The position numbers were made by a program, and so were the translations under genes. DNA of 64,000 bases from Flavobacterium sp. (lineage in GTDB: Bacteria; Bacteroidota; Bacteroidia; Flavobacteriales; Flavobacteriaceae), in NCBI RefSeq assembly GCF_035195345.1, contig NZ_CP136574.1, forward strand, positions 2,689,137 to 2,753,136, read 5' to 3'. Below, in pieces: positions 45,290 through 53,503 of the stretch. The notes under the pieces are model-generated. The model ran no database searches. It worked only from the letters and a program-made list of their open reading frames with translations, and had not been told where the DNA came from. How positions within the stretch are numbered: the first letter of the stretch is position 1; each line of letters opens with the position of its first letter.

Positions 45290-47623
45290 ATGAAAAAAGT
45301 TTTACTAACAACCAGTTTATTTCTTGGGTTATTTTCGCTAGCTCAAGAAACAGCTACTTGTCCGGTGACAGGAAAAACTATGAGTGTAAACAAAGAAAAC
45401 ACTTCATCGGGGCCTAGTGCGGAAGATTACCATGCTTCAAATGGTACTGCACAGACAAAATCGGCTACTCCATCTACAAAAGGGAGTAGTAATGTTGACA
45501 GGAATAAACAATGGTGGCCTAATCAATTGAATTTAAATGTATTGCGTCAGAATTCTGAATTGTCTGATCCAATGGGAGCTCAATTTAATTATGCGAAAGA
45601 GTTTCAATCGTTAGATTATGAAGCGCTTAAGAAAGATTTGCGCGTATTGATGACTCAATCACAAGAGTGGTGGCCAGCCGATTTTGGTCATTATGGTGGA
45701 TTGTTTATTCGTATGGCTTGGCATAGTGCGGGAACTTATAGAACTGGGGATGGTAGAGGAGGAACTCGTGCCGGACAACAACGTTTTGCTCCACAAAATA
45801 GTTGGCCAGATAATGGGAATTTAGACAAAGCACGTCGTTTGTTATGGCCTATTAAACAAAAATATGGTAACAAAATCTCTTGGGCTGACTTAATGATTTT
45901 AACTGGTAACGTTGCTTTAGAAGACATGGGCTTTAAAACGTTTGGATTTGCCGGCGGTAGAGCGGATGTTTGGGAACCAGAATCACATGTGTATTGGGGA
46001 CCAGAAACTAAGTGGTTAGATGACAAACGTTATTCGGAAGGAAGAAAATTAGAGAATCCGTTGGCAGCCGTTCAAATGGGATTAATCTATGTAAATCCAG
46101 AAGGACCTAATGGAAACCCTGACCCCGTATTAGCGGCTAAAGATATTCGTGAAACGTTTGGAAGAATGGGAATGAATGATGAAGAAACGGTGGCATTAAT
46201 TGCAGGTGGACACACTTTAGGAAAGACGCATGGTGCAGGCGATGCAAAACACGTTGGGGCAAACCCAGAAGCAGCAGGTATTGAAGAGCAAGGTTTTGGA
46301 TGGAAAAGCGATTACAAATCAGGTAAAGGTACAGATGCTATTACATCAGGTTTAGAGGTTACTTGGACTTCAACTCCTGCAAAATGGAGTCATGATTACT
46401 TAACGTTCTTATTCAAATACGATTGGGAATTAACTACTAGTCCGGCAGGAGCAAAACAATGGATTGCAAAAACAGATGATAAAATTATTCCAGATGCTTT
46501 TGATAAAAACAAAATGCACAAGCCTTATATGCTAACGACTGACTTATCGTTACGTTATGACCCTATTTATGAGAAAATCTCAAGACGTTTCTTAGCTGAT
46601 CAAAATGCGTTCAACGATGCTTTTGCTCGTGCATGGTTTAAGTTAACGCACCGCGATATGGGTCCGAAAACTACCTATTTAGGACCAGAAGCACCTAAAG
46701 AAGATTTAATTTGGCAAGATCCAATTCCTGCTGTAAATCATAAATTAGTGAATGATAAAGAAATCAAAGGCTTACAGTCACAAATTTTGGCTTCGGGATT
46801 GTCTATTCAAGATATGGTTTCTGTGGCGTGGGCTTCGGCATCTACTTACAGAGGATCTGACAGAAGAGGAGGAGCAAATGGAGCAAGAATCCGTTTAGAG
46901 CCACAAAGAAGTTGGGAAGTAAACAACCCAATTCAATTGAACCGTGTATTATCGGCTTTAGAAAAAATTCAGTCCGATTTTAATGCGAAATCTAAAGATA
47001 AAAAAGTATCCTTAGCTGATTTAATTGTATTGGCAGGAAATACAGGAGTAGAGCAAGCGGCTAAAAATGCTGGATATTCTGTTCAAGTAACCTTTACACC
47101 CGGTCGTATGGATGCTTCACAAGAACAAACTGATGTAAAATCATTTGCGGTTTTAGAACCTCAAGCGGATGGTTTCCGTAATTATTTAAAAACAAAATAT
47201 ACAGTTGCTACAGAAGAATTATTAGTGGATAAAGCACAGTTGTTAACTTTAACAGCACCAGAAATGACCGTTTTAGTAGGTGGAATGAGAGCTTTGAATG
47301 CGAATTATGATGGTTCTAAACACGGCATTTTTTCTTCTACAAAAGATAAATTAAGTAATGATTTCTTTGTAAATTTATTAGCAATGGGAACAACATGGAA
47401 AGCTACTTCAGATGCACAAGAAGTATTTGAAGGTAGCAATATGAAAACAAACGAAGTTAAATGGACCGCAACTCGTGCCGATTTAATCTTTGGTTCTAAT
47501 TCAGAACTACGCGCTATTGCTGAAGTGTATGCTCAAAATGATAACAAACAAAAATTTGTAACTGATTTCGTAGCTGCATGGACTAAAGTAATGAACTTAG
47601 ATCGTTTTGATGTTAAGAAGTAA
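45290..47623 (+). CDS. katG: Exported catalase-peroxidase
   Basis: A 777-aa bifunctional haem enzyme destroying hydrogen peroxide. The distal triad is in IRMAWHSAGTYR (Trp144, His145), with Tyr267 in LIYVNPEG and Met in RMGMND for the Met-Tyr-Trp crosslink; the proximal His is in AGGHTLGKTH. The C-terminal duplicate domain is complete (PQRSWEVNNP, GGMRALNANYD). Unlike most KatG it has a signal peptide (MKKVLLTTSLFLGLFSLAQ), so it should act in the periplasm, near the di-haem peroxidase cluster. Confidence 0.96.
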   Translation: MKKVLLTTSLFLGLFSLAQETATCPVTGKTMSVNKENTSSGPSAEDYHASNGTAQTKSATPSTKGSSNVDRNKQWWPNQLNLNVLRQNSELSDPMGAQFNYAKEFQSLDYEALKKDLRVLMTQSQEWWPADFGHYGGLFIRMAWHSAGTYRTGDGRGGTRAGQQRFAPQNSWPDNGNLDKARRLLWPIKQKYGNKISWADLMILTGNVALEDMGFKTFGFAGGRADVWEPESHVYWGPETKWLDDKRYSEGRKLENPLAAVQMGLIYVNPEGPNGNPDPVLAAKDIRETFGRMGMNDEETVALIAGGHTLGKTHGAGDAKHVGANPEAAGIEEQGFGWKSDYKSGKGTDAITSGLEVTWTSTPAKWSHDYLTFLFKYDWELTTSPAGAKQWIAKTDDKIIPDAFDKNKMHKPYMLTTDLSLRYDPIYEKISRRFLADQNAFNDAFARAWFKLTHRDMGPKTTYLGPEAPKEDLIWQDPIPAVNHKLVNDKEIKGLQSQILASGLSIQDMVSVAWASASTYRGSDRRGGANGARIRLEPQRSWEVNNPIQLNRVLSALEKIQSDFNAKSKDKKVSLADLIVLAGNTGVEQAAKNAGYSVQVTFTPGRMDASQEQTDVKSFAVLEPQADGFRNYLKTKYTVATEELLVDKAQLLTLTAPEMTVLVGGMRALNANYDGSKHGIFSSTKDKLSNDFFVNLLAMGTTWKATSDAQEVFEGSNMKTNEVKWTATRADLIFGSNSELRAIAEVYAQNDNKQKFVTDFVAAWTKVMNLDRFDVKK

Positions 47624-47689
47624 TTGTTTTAATCCCCCCAATTTTAAAAGCCTGTAGACGTAATGTTTGCAGGTTTTTTTTATGGTTGT

Positions 47690-47880
47690 TTGGTGGGTGG
47701 ATGGAGCGAGTTTTGTGGTTTGGCGTTGCACTTGATTTGGCACGCGGATGGTACTGATTTGCTTGCGAAAAACGCTGGTGGTGGCGGATTTTTATTTTAA
47801 ACACATAGACACAATAGTTTTACTTTGTGTTGATTTTTAAGCGTTTCACTTTTCATAGTTTACAATAGGCTACACGCATT
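47690..47880 (+). repeat. Dispersed non-coding repeat, first copy
   Basis: This stretch between katG and the IS110-like element has no gene. It carries one copy of a repeat seen again at 49.1-49.6 and 51.1-51.5 kb. Shared blocks include GCGTTGCACTT, TTTGGCACGCGGATG, CTGATTTGCTTGCG, AACGCTGGT, AAACACATAG and TTTCATAGTT-ACAATAGGCTACAC. Copies are imperfect and in the same orientation. The repeat is intergenic and of unknown nature. Confidence 0.75.
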
Positions 47881-47940
47881 TTTTGTCATCCTATGTTTGC
47901 AAAAGGAAGTTCTTTGAAAATTTTATAAATTTATTTCAAC

Positions 47941-48060
47941 AGAAGAAAGAGAAAGATAAAAGCTATATTTTGTCATTGGTCAATTAAGACTGTTCAGCAT
48001 GCTAGTTCCTTTCTCTCTCTGCTTTTGAACTTGGACAGTTCATTGGTCATAAAGACCGTA
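47941..48060 (+). ncRNA. Candidate bridge RNA of the IS110-like element
   Basis: The untranslated leader of the element can form a long stem: 47941-47955 (AGAAGAAAGAGAAAG) pairs with 48009-48023 at 13 of 15 positions. A second hairpin, GGTC / GACC, lies at 48045-48057. Two near-identical blocks, CATTGGTCA...AAGAC, occur at about 47975 and 48041. Bridge RNAs of IS110 transposases carry two loops recognising target and donor DNA. Fold and limits here are read by eye, so this is tentative. Confidence 0.45.
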
Positions 48061-48124
48061 TTTAGGATTGATAAGTCTCAAGCAGATTTCTTCCGTTTAC
48101 TTTAATTTCCTTAAAAACAAATGT

Positions 48125-49093
48125 ATGAAAAAAAGTAACAATTATGTTGGAATTGACATCTCAAAATTAACTTTTGATGTCGCTATTTCTAGTTATGATG
48201 ACAAGTACAAGTATTTTAAATTTGCTAACAATCATGAAGGTTTTATGATGTTTTTAGAACATTTAAAGGTCTCTGAATCAATTTGTGTGATGGAAGCTAG
48301 TGGTCCATATTATTTAAAATTAGCCACTTTTTTGTCAGAGCAAGCAATAGATGTTTGTGTGATAAATCCATTGGTAATTAGGAGGTTTTCTCAAATGCGA
48401 ATGAGTAGAGCAAAAACAGATAAAAAAGATGCTATGCTTATTGCAGAATATGGAAAAACCGAAAATCCAGGTATATGGAAACCTGAAGCAAATCATGTTC
48501 TAGAGCTTAAGCAAATGCAAGCCTATCTAGAACAATTAAATAAAAACAGAACTGGATTTGTAGTTCAAAAAGAAGCATTTAATCAAAATCCTATTAAGAG
48601 TGAAACACTTGAAAAAAGTATCAATTCTGTTTTAGAAACCATAGAACAAGAGATGAAAAACATTGAGAAAAAAATGGAGTTAATAATTAAAACACATCAT
48701 CAAGAAATGTTTAGTCAACTAAAAAGTATACCAGGAATGGGAACTAAAACATCTTTGCTATTGATTGTAATATCTGGAGGCTTTAGTAAGTTTAATAATC
48801 ATAAGCAACTTGCTTCATATGTTGGAATATCGCCAAGAATATTTGAATCAGGAACAAGTGTTAAGGGTAGATCGAAAATTTGTAAAATGGGAATGAGTAA
48901 AATAAGAGCAATGCTTTATGTATGTGCATGGTCAGCAAAAAAATGTAATAAGAGTTGTAAAGAATTATACGATAGATTAGTAGAAAAAGGAAAATCAAAA
49001 AAGCTAGCTTTAATTGCAGTAGTAAACAAATTATTAAAACAAGCTTTTGCAATTGCAACAAAAAAAGAATATTATTCAGTAAAAATTAACTAA
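48125..49093 (+). CDS. IS110-family transposase
   Basis: A 322-aa DEDD recombinase starting at 48125 (MKKSNNYVGIDISKLTFDVA); the open frame begins 19 codons earlier. The N-terminal RuvC-like domain has YVGIDIS, CVMEASGPYYLKLATFL and MSRAKTDKKDAMLIAEYG. The C-terminal transposase_20 domain has LKSIPGMGTKTSLLLIV and YVGISPRIFESGTSVKG, followed by the Ser-containing SKIRAMLYVCAWSA segment. It appears intact. The usual function is excision and integration guided by bridge RNA. Confidence 0.93.
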   Translation: MKKSNNYVGIDISKLTFDVAISSYDDKYKYFKFANNHEGFMMFLEHLKVSESICVMEASGPYYLKLATFLSEQAIDVCVINPLVIRRFSQMRMSRAKTDKKDAMLIAEYGKTENPGIWKPEANHVLELKQMQAYLEQLNKNRTGFVVQKEAFNQNPIKSETLEKSINSVLETIEQEMKNIEKKMELIIKTHHQEMFSQLKSIPGMGTKTSLLLIVISGGFSKFNNHKQLASYVGISPRIFESGTSVKGRSKICKMGMSKIRAMLYVCAWSAKKCNKSCKELYDRLVEKGKSKKLALIAVVNKLLKQAFAIATKKEYYSVKIN

Positions 49094-49105
49094 AATAAAT
49101 TTGGA

Positions 49106-49644
49106 AATAAACACAGTTCATGCTGATAAGCATCTCTTTTTTAAACACATAGCCACAGTAGGTTTTGTGTTCGTTGTGCTTTCTTTGTGCTCTTTGCGGT
49201 TAAGATTTGCACAGAGTTTCACCGAGTTTATTTTTAAGTGGATTGCGTTGAGAGAGTTGCACAGAGTGGGCGTTGCACTTTATTTGGCACGCGGATGTTA
49301 CTGATTTGCTTGCGCAAAACGCTGGTTGTGACGGATTTTTAACCACATAGGTACCTAGTTTTTACACAGAGCTACACGGAGTTTTATTGGAAGTGGATTG
49401 TGTTGAGGGAGCTACACAGAGGCGTTACACTTTTCATAGTTCATAATAGGCTACACACCTAGTTTTTACACAGAGCTACACGGAGTTTTTTTTGAAGTGG
49501 ATTGTGTTGAGAGAGTTGCACAGAGGCGTTACACTTTTCATAGTTCACAATAGGCTACACACCTAGTTTTTACACAGAGCTGCACGGAGTTTTTTTTGAA
49601 GTGGATTGTGTTGAGAGAGTTGCACAGAGTGGGCGTTGCACTTT
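49106..49644 (+). repeat. Dispersed non-coding repeat cluster, left of IS3
   Basis: There is no gene here. The segment repeats the unit CACAGAGCTACACGGAGTTTT, then GAAGTGGATTGTGTTGAGAG, then GCGTTACACTTTTCATAGTT and ACAATAGGCTACACACC, with three partial copies of about 104 bp starting near 49370, 49465 and 49570. A related unit, TTTGTGCTCTTTGCGGTTAA, lies at 49185-49205. All copies run in the same orientation, suggesting tandem duplication. The ORF at 49101-49304 falls in it and is not a gene. Confidence 0.75.
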
Positions 49645-49650
49645 GTCTCG

Positions 49651-49729
49651 TCCTAAAATAAGTTTACATATTTACACTTAATCCTAAAATAGATTTACAA
49701 CTCATTTTTAGTCCTGTTATTGGTTTACA
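49651..49729. repeat. Iterated subterminal motif at one IS3 end
   Basis: An 18-bp motif TCCTAAAATAAGTTTACA is repeated with changes at 49651, 49682 and 49712, spaced 31 and 30 bp, about three helical turns. The third copy overlaps the end of orfB. The opposite end has only one copy. Likely transposase binding sites. Confidence 0.6.
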
Positions 49730-50628
49730 ATAATAGGACTTTTTATATAATAATTCTTCCATAATTTTTCTGTTTTTAAATTATTTTGATGTACTTGATT
49801 TGGAGTAAGATTTCCTATGCTCATATGAGGTCTTTCATTATTATACAATTCAACAACTGTTTTCAATAATTCTTTAGCTTGTTTAAGATTATCTATTTGA
49901 TAATCATTTAAATATTCTTCTTTTATTATGCCATTAACTCTTTCTGCAATTGCATTTTCTAATGGATCTCCGTTTTCTGTCATACTAATTCTTATGTTAT
50001 TATTTTCTAGAAGTTTTACATATTTATCGCTACAATATTGAATTCCTCTATCTGAATGGTGCGTGAGTTGAAAATGGCAATCTGGTACCTTTCTTAGACC
50101 AGAGATTGCCATTTTCAACGCTTCCATTGTTTCAACAGCTTCCATTGTCTGTGCCACATGTGAACCAATGATTTTTCTTGAATAAGCATCTGTTATGAAG
50201 CTGATATAAACAAATCCTGTTGCTATTTTCCAATAAGTTATATCGCTAACCCATAATTGATTTGGTTTAGTAGGAATTAAATTACGTATCAAATTTGGAT
50301 ACTTTTTAAATCGATGATAAGAATTGGTAGTAATTGTTTGTTTTTTTCTACGCTTTACTAAAAGATAATTTGCAGATAAAACATCGAATAATCTATCTCT
50401 ACCCATTTTTATTTGGTGTTCTAATAGAAAGGGTTGAAGTAATTCGTATAACTTTCTCCCTCCTATATGACGATGATTATTTCTTATTTTTAGCACTTCA
50501 GATATAACTAATTCATCTTCAAAAACATATTGTTCTTGATGCCAAAAGTGTTGATAATATGCTTGTCGTGTTACACCAAGTAATCGGCAAAACTTGCCTA
50601 AACCAATCTTGGGATAATGGTTTTTCAT
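49717..50628 (-). CDS. IS3 transposase OrfB (DDE integrase)
   Basis: A 303-aa DDE transposase. The HTH_21-like region KIRNNHRHIGGRKLYELL is followed by the rve integrase core with VSDITYWKIATGFVYISF (first Asp), THHSDRGIQYCS (second Asp) and DPLENAIAERVNGIIKEEYL (Glu); the C-terminal YNNERPHMSIGNLTPNQVH is typical. The ATG at 50628 has GGAG just upstream and lies 8 bp after the orfA stop. Most protein is expected as an OrfAB fusion through the slippery site at 50652-50658. Confidence 0.95.
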   Translation of the reverse strand: MKNHYPKIGLGKFCRLLGVTRQAYYQHFWHQEQYVFEDELVISEVLKIRNNHRHIGGRKLYELLQPFLLEHQIKMGRDRLFDVLSANYLLVKRRKKQTITTNSYHRFKKYPNLIRNLIPTKPNQLWVSDITYWKIATGFVYISFITDAYSRKIIGSHVAQTMEAVETMEALKMAISGLRKVPDCHFQLTHHSDRGIQYCSDKYVKLLENNNIRISMTENGDPLENAIAERVNGIIKEEYLNDYQIDNLKQAKELLKTVVELYNNERPHMSIGNLTPNQVHQNNLKTEKLWKNYYIKSPIIVNQ

Positions 50629-50636
50629 CTCCTGAA

Positions 50637-51017
50637 TTACTTGGTATTGGACTTTTTTACGATATTAATTTTAAACTCTTTTTCAGCAATTTCTATTATT
50701 TTACGATAAGTCTCAGCTAAAAGTTTTGCCTCTTGAAGTTCTTTTTCTAGCTCTGTAATCGACTTTTGAGAGTCTATTTCTTTAATAACATTTTTAACTG
50801 ATTTCATGTCTGGTAAAGATACAATTCTTGATTTTATATTATCATATCCTCTTTCTCTTAACCAATAAGTTAGTCGAGAATTACCCAAATCATATTTTAA
50901 TTCAACCTCTCTTTTGGTTAATGAACCACTTAAATATTCATTACATACAAATCTTTTAAATTCCTCGGAATATTTAGATTGCCATTTTGTCGAAAATTCT
51001 TTTGAATATCTTTCCAT
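50637..51017 (-). CDS. IS3 OrfA (helix-turn-helix DNA-binding protein)
   Basis: A 126-aa protein with a transposase_8-type HTH (SEEFKRFVCNEYLSGSLTKR, YDLGNSRLTYWLRERG) and a C-terminal leucine-zipper-like coiled coil (ITELEKELQEAKLLAETYRK). It binds the element's ends and regulates transposition. Near its 3' end is A AAA AAG at plus-strand 50652-50658. Confidence 0.92.
   Translation of the reverse strand: MERYSKEFSTKWQSKYSEEFKRFVCNEYLSGSLTKREVELKYDLGNSRLTYWLRERGYDNIKSRIVSLPDMKSVKNVIKEIDSQKSITELEKELQEAKLLAETYRKIIEIAEKEFKINIVKKSNTK
50652..50658 (-). promoter_or_regulatory. Programmed -1 frameshift site A AAA AAG
   Basis: In the orfA frame the text is GTA AAA AAG TCC, so the heptamer is exactly phased as A AAA AAG. 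A -1 slip reads GTC CAA TAC CAA GTA and onward through CAG GAG ATG into orfB without a stop. This is the standard way IS3-family elements make OrfAB. Confidence 0.85.
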
Positions 51018-51061
51018 ATTTTTACACTTTTGTGTAAACCTATTTCAGGACAAGACACTTT

Positions 51062-51480
51062 ATTTGACACGCGGATGTTACTGATTTGCTTGCGCAAAAC
51101 GCTGGTTGTGACGGATTTTTAACCACATAGGTACATAGTTTTTACACCGAGCTGCACGGAGTTTTTTTGTAGAGGATTGCGTTGAGAGAGTTGCACAGAG
51201 GCGTTACACTTTTCATAGTTCACAATAGGCTACACACCTAGTTTTTACACAGAGCTACACGGAGTTTTATTGGAAGTGGATTGTGTTGAGAGAGTTGCAC
51301 AGAGTGGGCGTTGCACTTTATTTGGCACGCGGATGGTACAGATTTGCTTGCGCAAAACGCTGGTGGTGACGGATTTTTAACACATAGGCACATAGTTTTT
51401 ACACAGAGCTACACGGAGTTTTATTGGAAGTGGATTGTGTTGAGAGAGCTACACAGGGTTCGAATTTTCGGATGGTGTGC
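51062..51480 (+). repeat. Dispersed non-coding repeat cluster, right of IS3
   Basis: A continuation of the repeats left of the IS3 element (TTTGACACGCGGATG, CTGATTTGCTTGCGC, CACAGAGCTACACGGAG, GAAGTGGATTGTGTTGAG, ACAATAGGCTACACACC), in the same orientation. It contains about four partial units. Overlapping short ORFs (51399-51680) are not genes. Confidence 0.72.
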
Positions 51481-51594
51481 TTAAATTTAGTAAGGGGAAG
51501 TTGTGGATTTGCTTGCGAAAAAAGCTGGTTGCAGATTTTATTTGTAGGTGGAAACAATATTTTGGAACGAATGCTTTGTTTGGGAAACGAAATC

Positions 51595-51822
51595 TTATGA
51601 TGCGAATTTATAATTTGGTGGAAGACGAAAAGGTTCAAGCTCTTCTATGGGAATGCCTGTGTATTTTGCATAATCAGTGAATGTGATTTTGCTCCCTTTT
51701 ACTGTTTTTTTGAAGAATATACGCATGTCGCTCATCTTTTGAGAAGCGGTGCGTTGTGAACATTCTTCTATACTTATAATGTCTTTAGTGGTGATGCAGA
51801 TTCTTAAAATGGTTTTTGACAT
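51595..51822 (-). CDS. Small conserved protein, module copy 1
   Basis: A 75-aa protein not recognised from known families. It is clearly related to the 87-aa protein at 61985-62248: ILRICITTKDIISIEE with RVCIYPKDVQRIMGKE, then MSDMRIFFKK with RLYLLKIKKHF, and ITFTDYAKYTGIPIEEL with ISIEEFCEYTGLKIEHV. The pattern of helices and the KYTGI/EYTGL turn are compatible with a small DNA-binding helix-turn-helix. Both copies are divergent from a MAR(L/Q)K-type gene, so it may regulate that gene. Its C-terminus runs into the repeat region. Confidence 0.6.
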   Translation of the reverse strand: MSKTILRICITTKDIISIEECSQRTASQKMSDMRIFFKKTVKGSKITFTDYAKYTGIPIEELEPFRLPPNYKFAS

Positions 51823-52503
51823 GGCTGATATACTTAAGTTTGACTGTTTTGTGATTTAATTTTCCCATGATAATTTGAATTTGTTAGTTAATGTGACTTT
51901 AGTTAGCTGAATTTTACTTTTTGCTAACTTTATATTTACAAATTTAGGAATATATTAACAAGTTGTTTCTTGAACTTTTTAACAATTGGGGTAAGTTTTC
52001 AACAATTGAAATTGTTTGAAATTGCTCTTTTTTGGATGTTTTTGGTCTAAAAAACTCTTTTTTTGTCAACTTTATGCCATTTTTTGCCACTTTTTGTAGT
52101 TTTGTTAAAAATGAGAAAAATCGATTTTACGATGGTTGTATTGTATAATGACTTAGTTTTCTTTTTTCTTTTTAGGTATCTTTTTCTTTATCTCTGCGAT
52201 AGCTCTAGGATATCTATACTATACTTCTGGCATACACTCGGCATACACTCTTGATACATTCTTCATACACTCGGCATACACTAGAGGTGCTTTTTAGTGC
52301 TTTTTACTGTTTCTTATCTTATTTTGTAATTATTTTATTTTCAGTTGGTTAGCTTCGTTTTTGTGCAATAATGGCAATTGTTGTTGTTTTTTGGTTATTT
52401 AATGAAAAAGAATGCAATAGTTTTCCTTATTGGCAGTATTTGCAAGGGCTTCTTAGAGACGCGGTTACCTTTGTGTCATAATTAATCATAAACAATTTTT
52501 ATC
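51823..52503. other. Gene-free gap with short direct repeats
   Basis: This 681-bp AT-rich gap between divergent genes holds no credible gene; a hydrophobic 63-aa ORF at 52063-52254 has no supporting features. At 52229-52283 it has GGCATACACTCGGCATACACT, then CATACACTCGGCATACACTAGA, i.e. four CATACACT units. This could be an operator or a small regulatory repeat. Confidence 0.55.
52466..52473 (+). promoter_or_regulatory. -7 box TACCTTTG upstream of module protein 1
   Basis: An exact TAnnTTTG match 31 bp before the start at 52504. A TTTG lies at 52439-52442, 23 bp upstream, slightly beyond the usual 19-21 bp. Confidence 0.5.
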
Positions 52504-53253
52504 ATGGCTAGACTGAAAAGCTTGATCAAATTAGAAGGTTCGATGGAAGATCTTACTTTCTACAAAGGTACCGATGGGTACTTTGTGCGCACCAAAGGTG
52601 GTGTGAGTAAAAACCGAATTATGAACGACCCAGCGTTTGCTCGTACTCGAGAGAACGGGGCTGAGTTTGGCAGTATTACTGCATCGGGGAAATTATTGCG
52701 AACGGCATTGGGGCCAATGTTGTTTCGAGCGAAAGACAGTAAACTGACGAGTAGGCTTGTGAAGGTTATGGCACAAATTAAAAATTTGGACAGTGTGAGT
52801 GCTCGTGGAGCGCGTAATGTAGCGGAAGGATTGAACAGTTCTTCCTCTATTTCGATTTTTGAAGGGTTTGATTTTAATGCACGAGCTACCTTAGGGAGTG
52901 TGTTGAATTCGATTGTTTCGGTTGATACGGCAAATGGGGCGGTTCGAATTTCGGCCTATAATCCTTTGGAGCAAATGCGTAGTCCTGAAGGGGCAACCCA
53001 TTTTAGTTTGCAAGTAGGTTTTTTGCGCATTGATTTTGCTACGGGGGTGTATGATTTAACTCAAAGTCCTGAAGAAGTGTATCCTTTGACAAATGGGACT
53101 ATTTCGCCAGTATTGACTCCTGATAGTGAGCCGACAGCGACGGGTACTGGAATGCATTTTATTTTGATTGAGTTTTTTCAGGAAGTAAATGGTGTGCCGT
53201 ATATGCTGAATAATGGTGCTTTTAACGTGTTGCATTTGCTGAAAATGAGTTAG
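52504..53253 (+). CDS. MARLK-type conserved protein, module copy 1
   Basis: A 249-aa protein of unknown function with no signal peptide and no TM helix. The N-terminal half (LEGSMEDLTFYKGTDGYFVR, DPAFARTRENGAEFG, ASGKLLRTALGPML, RGARNVAEG) is shared with the paralogue at 62453-63211. So is the C-terminal EFFQEVNGVPYMLNNGAFN. The middle is diverged. The size, solubility and the neighbourhood of the second copy (DUF5675, holin-like proteins) suggest a phage-derived structural or assembly protein. This is a guess from context. Confidence 0.7.
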   Translation: MARLKSLIKLEGSMEDLTFYKGTDGYFVRTKGGVSKNRIMNDPAFARTRENGAEFGSITASGKLLRTALGPMLFRAKDSKLTSRLVKVMAQIKNLDSVSARGARNVAEGLNSSSSISIFEGFDFNARATLGSVLNSIVSVDTANGAVRISAYNPLEQMRSPEGATHFSLQVGFLRIDFATGVYDLTQSPEEVYPLTNGTISPVLTPDSEPTATGTGMHFILIEFFQEVNGVPYMLNNGAFNVLHLLKMS

Positions 53254-53287
53254 TTTGAAGTAGTGTTCAAAAAAGGCTGACTCAATG

Positions 53288-53323
53288 AAACACCCTGCTA
53301 GTGATAGTGGGGTGTTTTTTTTG
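53288..53323 (+). terminator. Rho-independent terminator after module protein 1
   Basis: AACACCC / GGGTGTT with an inner CTA/TAG pair and a run of eight T. Confidence 0.85.
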
Positions 53324-53443
53324 TTAAGTTATTTTTATTATATCACTCTCGTTTACCATGCAATTCATAAAAGCCCTTTATTTACTTTAAATGGATAAGG
53401 TGCAATATATTTTTACTGATTTAAAAATACATATTATTAAGGA

Positions 53444-53474
53444 TTGTTTAACTCCGTTTTTTTTATTAAATTTG
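53444..53474 (+). promoter_or_regulatory. Promoter of the DpnII-like / RT operon
   Basis: TTG at 53444-53446, a 20-bp spacer, then TAAATTTG at 53467-53474, an exact TAnnTTTG. It is 30 bp upstream of the first methylase gene. No second clear promoter is seen before the RT gene, so the REase and RT genes are expected on this transcript. Confidence 0.7.
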
Positions 53475-53503
53475 GGAAAATAGAATTTAGCAAATAAAAA
53501 TAT

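Larger units (their letters stand above)
47885..49105 (+). mobile_element. IS110-family insertion sequence, ends approximate
   Basis: A transposase gene of the DEDD (IS110) class with about 240 bp of unique non-coding DNA upstream, lying within the dispersed repeats. The left boundary is where the repeat text ends (after GGCTACACGCA), the right is soon after the transposase stop. IS110 elements usually lack inverted repeats and target duplications, and I see neither, so the ends are uncertain. The long 5' leader is expected for the IS110 subgroup, whose leader encodes the bridge RNA. Confidence 0.65.
49645..51056 (-). mobile_element. Complete IS3-family insertion sequence (1412 bp)
   Basis: The element starts GTCTCGTCCTAAAATAAG and its other end, reverse-complemented, reads GTCTTGTCCTGAAATAGG; over 24 bp the terminal inverted repeats differ at four positions. 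The flanks carry ACTTT at 49640-49644 and again at 51057-51061, a 5-bp target duplication. It holds orfA and orfB of the IS150-like type, transcribed on the minus strand. Insertion is within a copy of the dispersed repeat (GCACTTTATTTG). It looks intact and fairly recent. Confidence 0.93.

Noticed and set aside
47613..47804. Minus-strand 63-aa ORF after katG
   Set aside because: Antisense to the katG terminator and the repeat; low complexity.
49101..49304. 67-aa ORF
   Set aside because: Lies in the dispersed repeat and has no protein-like features.
51399..51680. ORFs on both strands in the repeat tail
   Set aside because: Composed of repeat units; overlap each other and the small module protein.
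52063..52254. 63-aa hydrophobic ORF
   Set aside because: T-rich DNA gives Phe/Leu-rich translation; no start context or homologue recognised.
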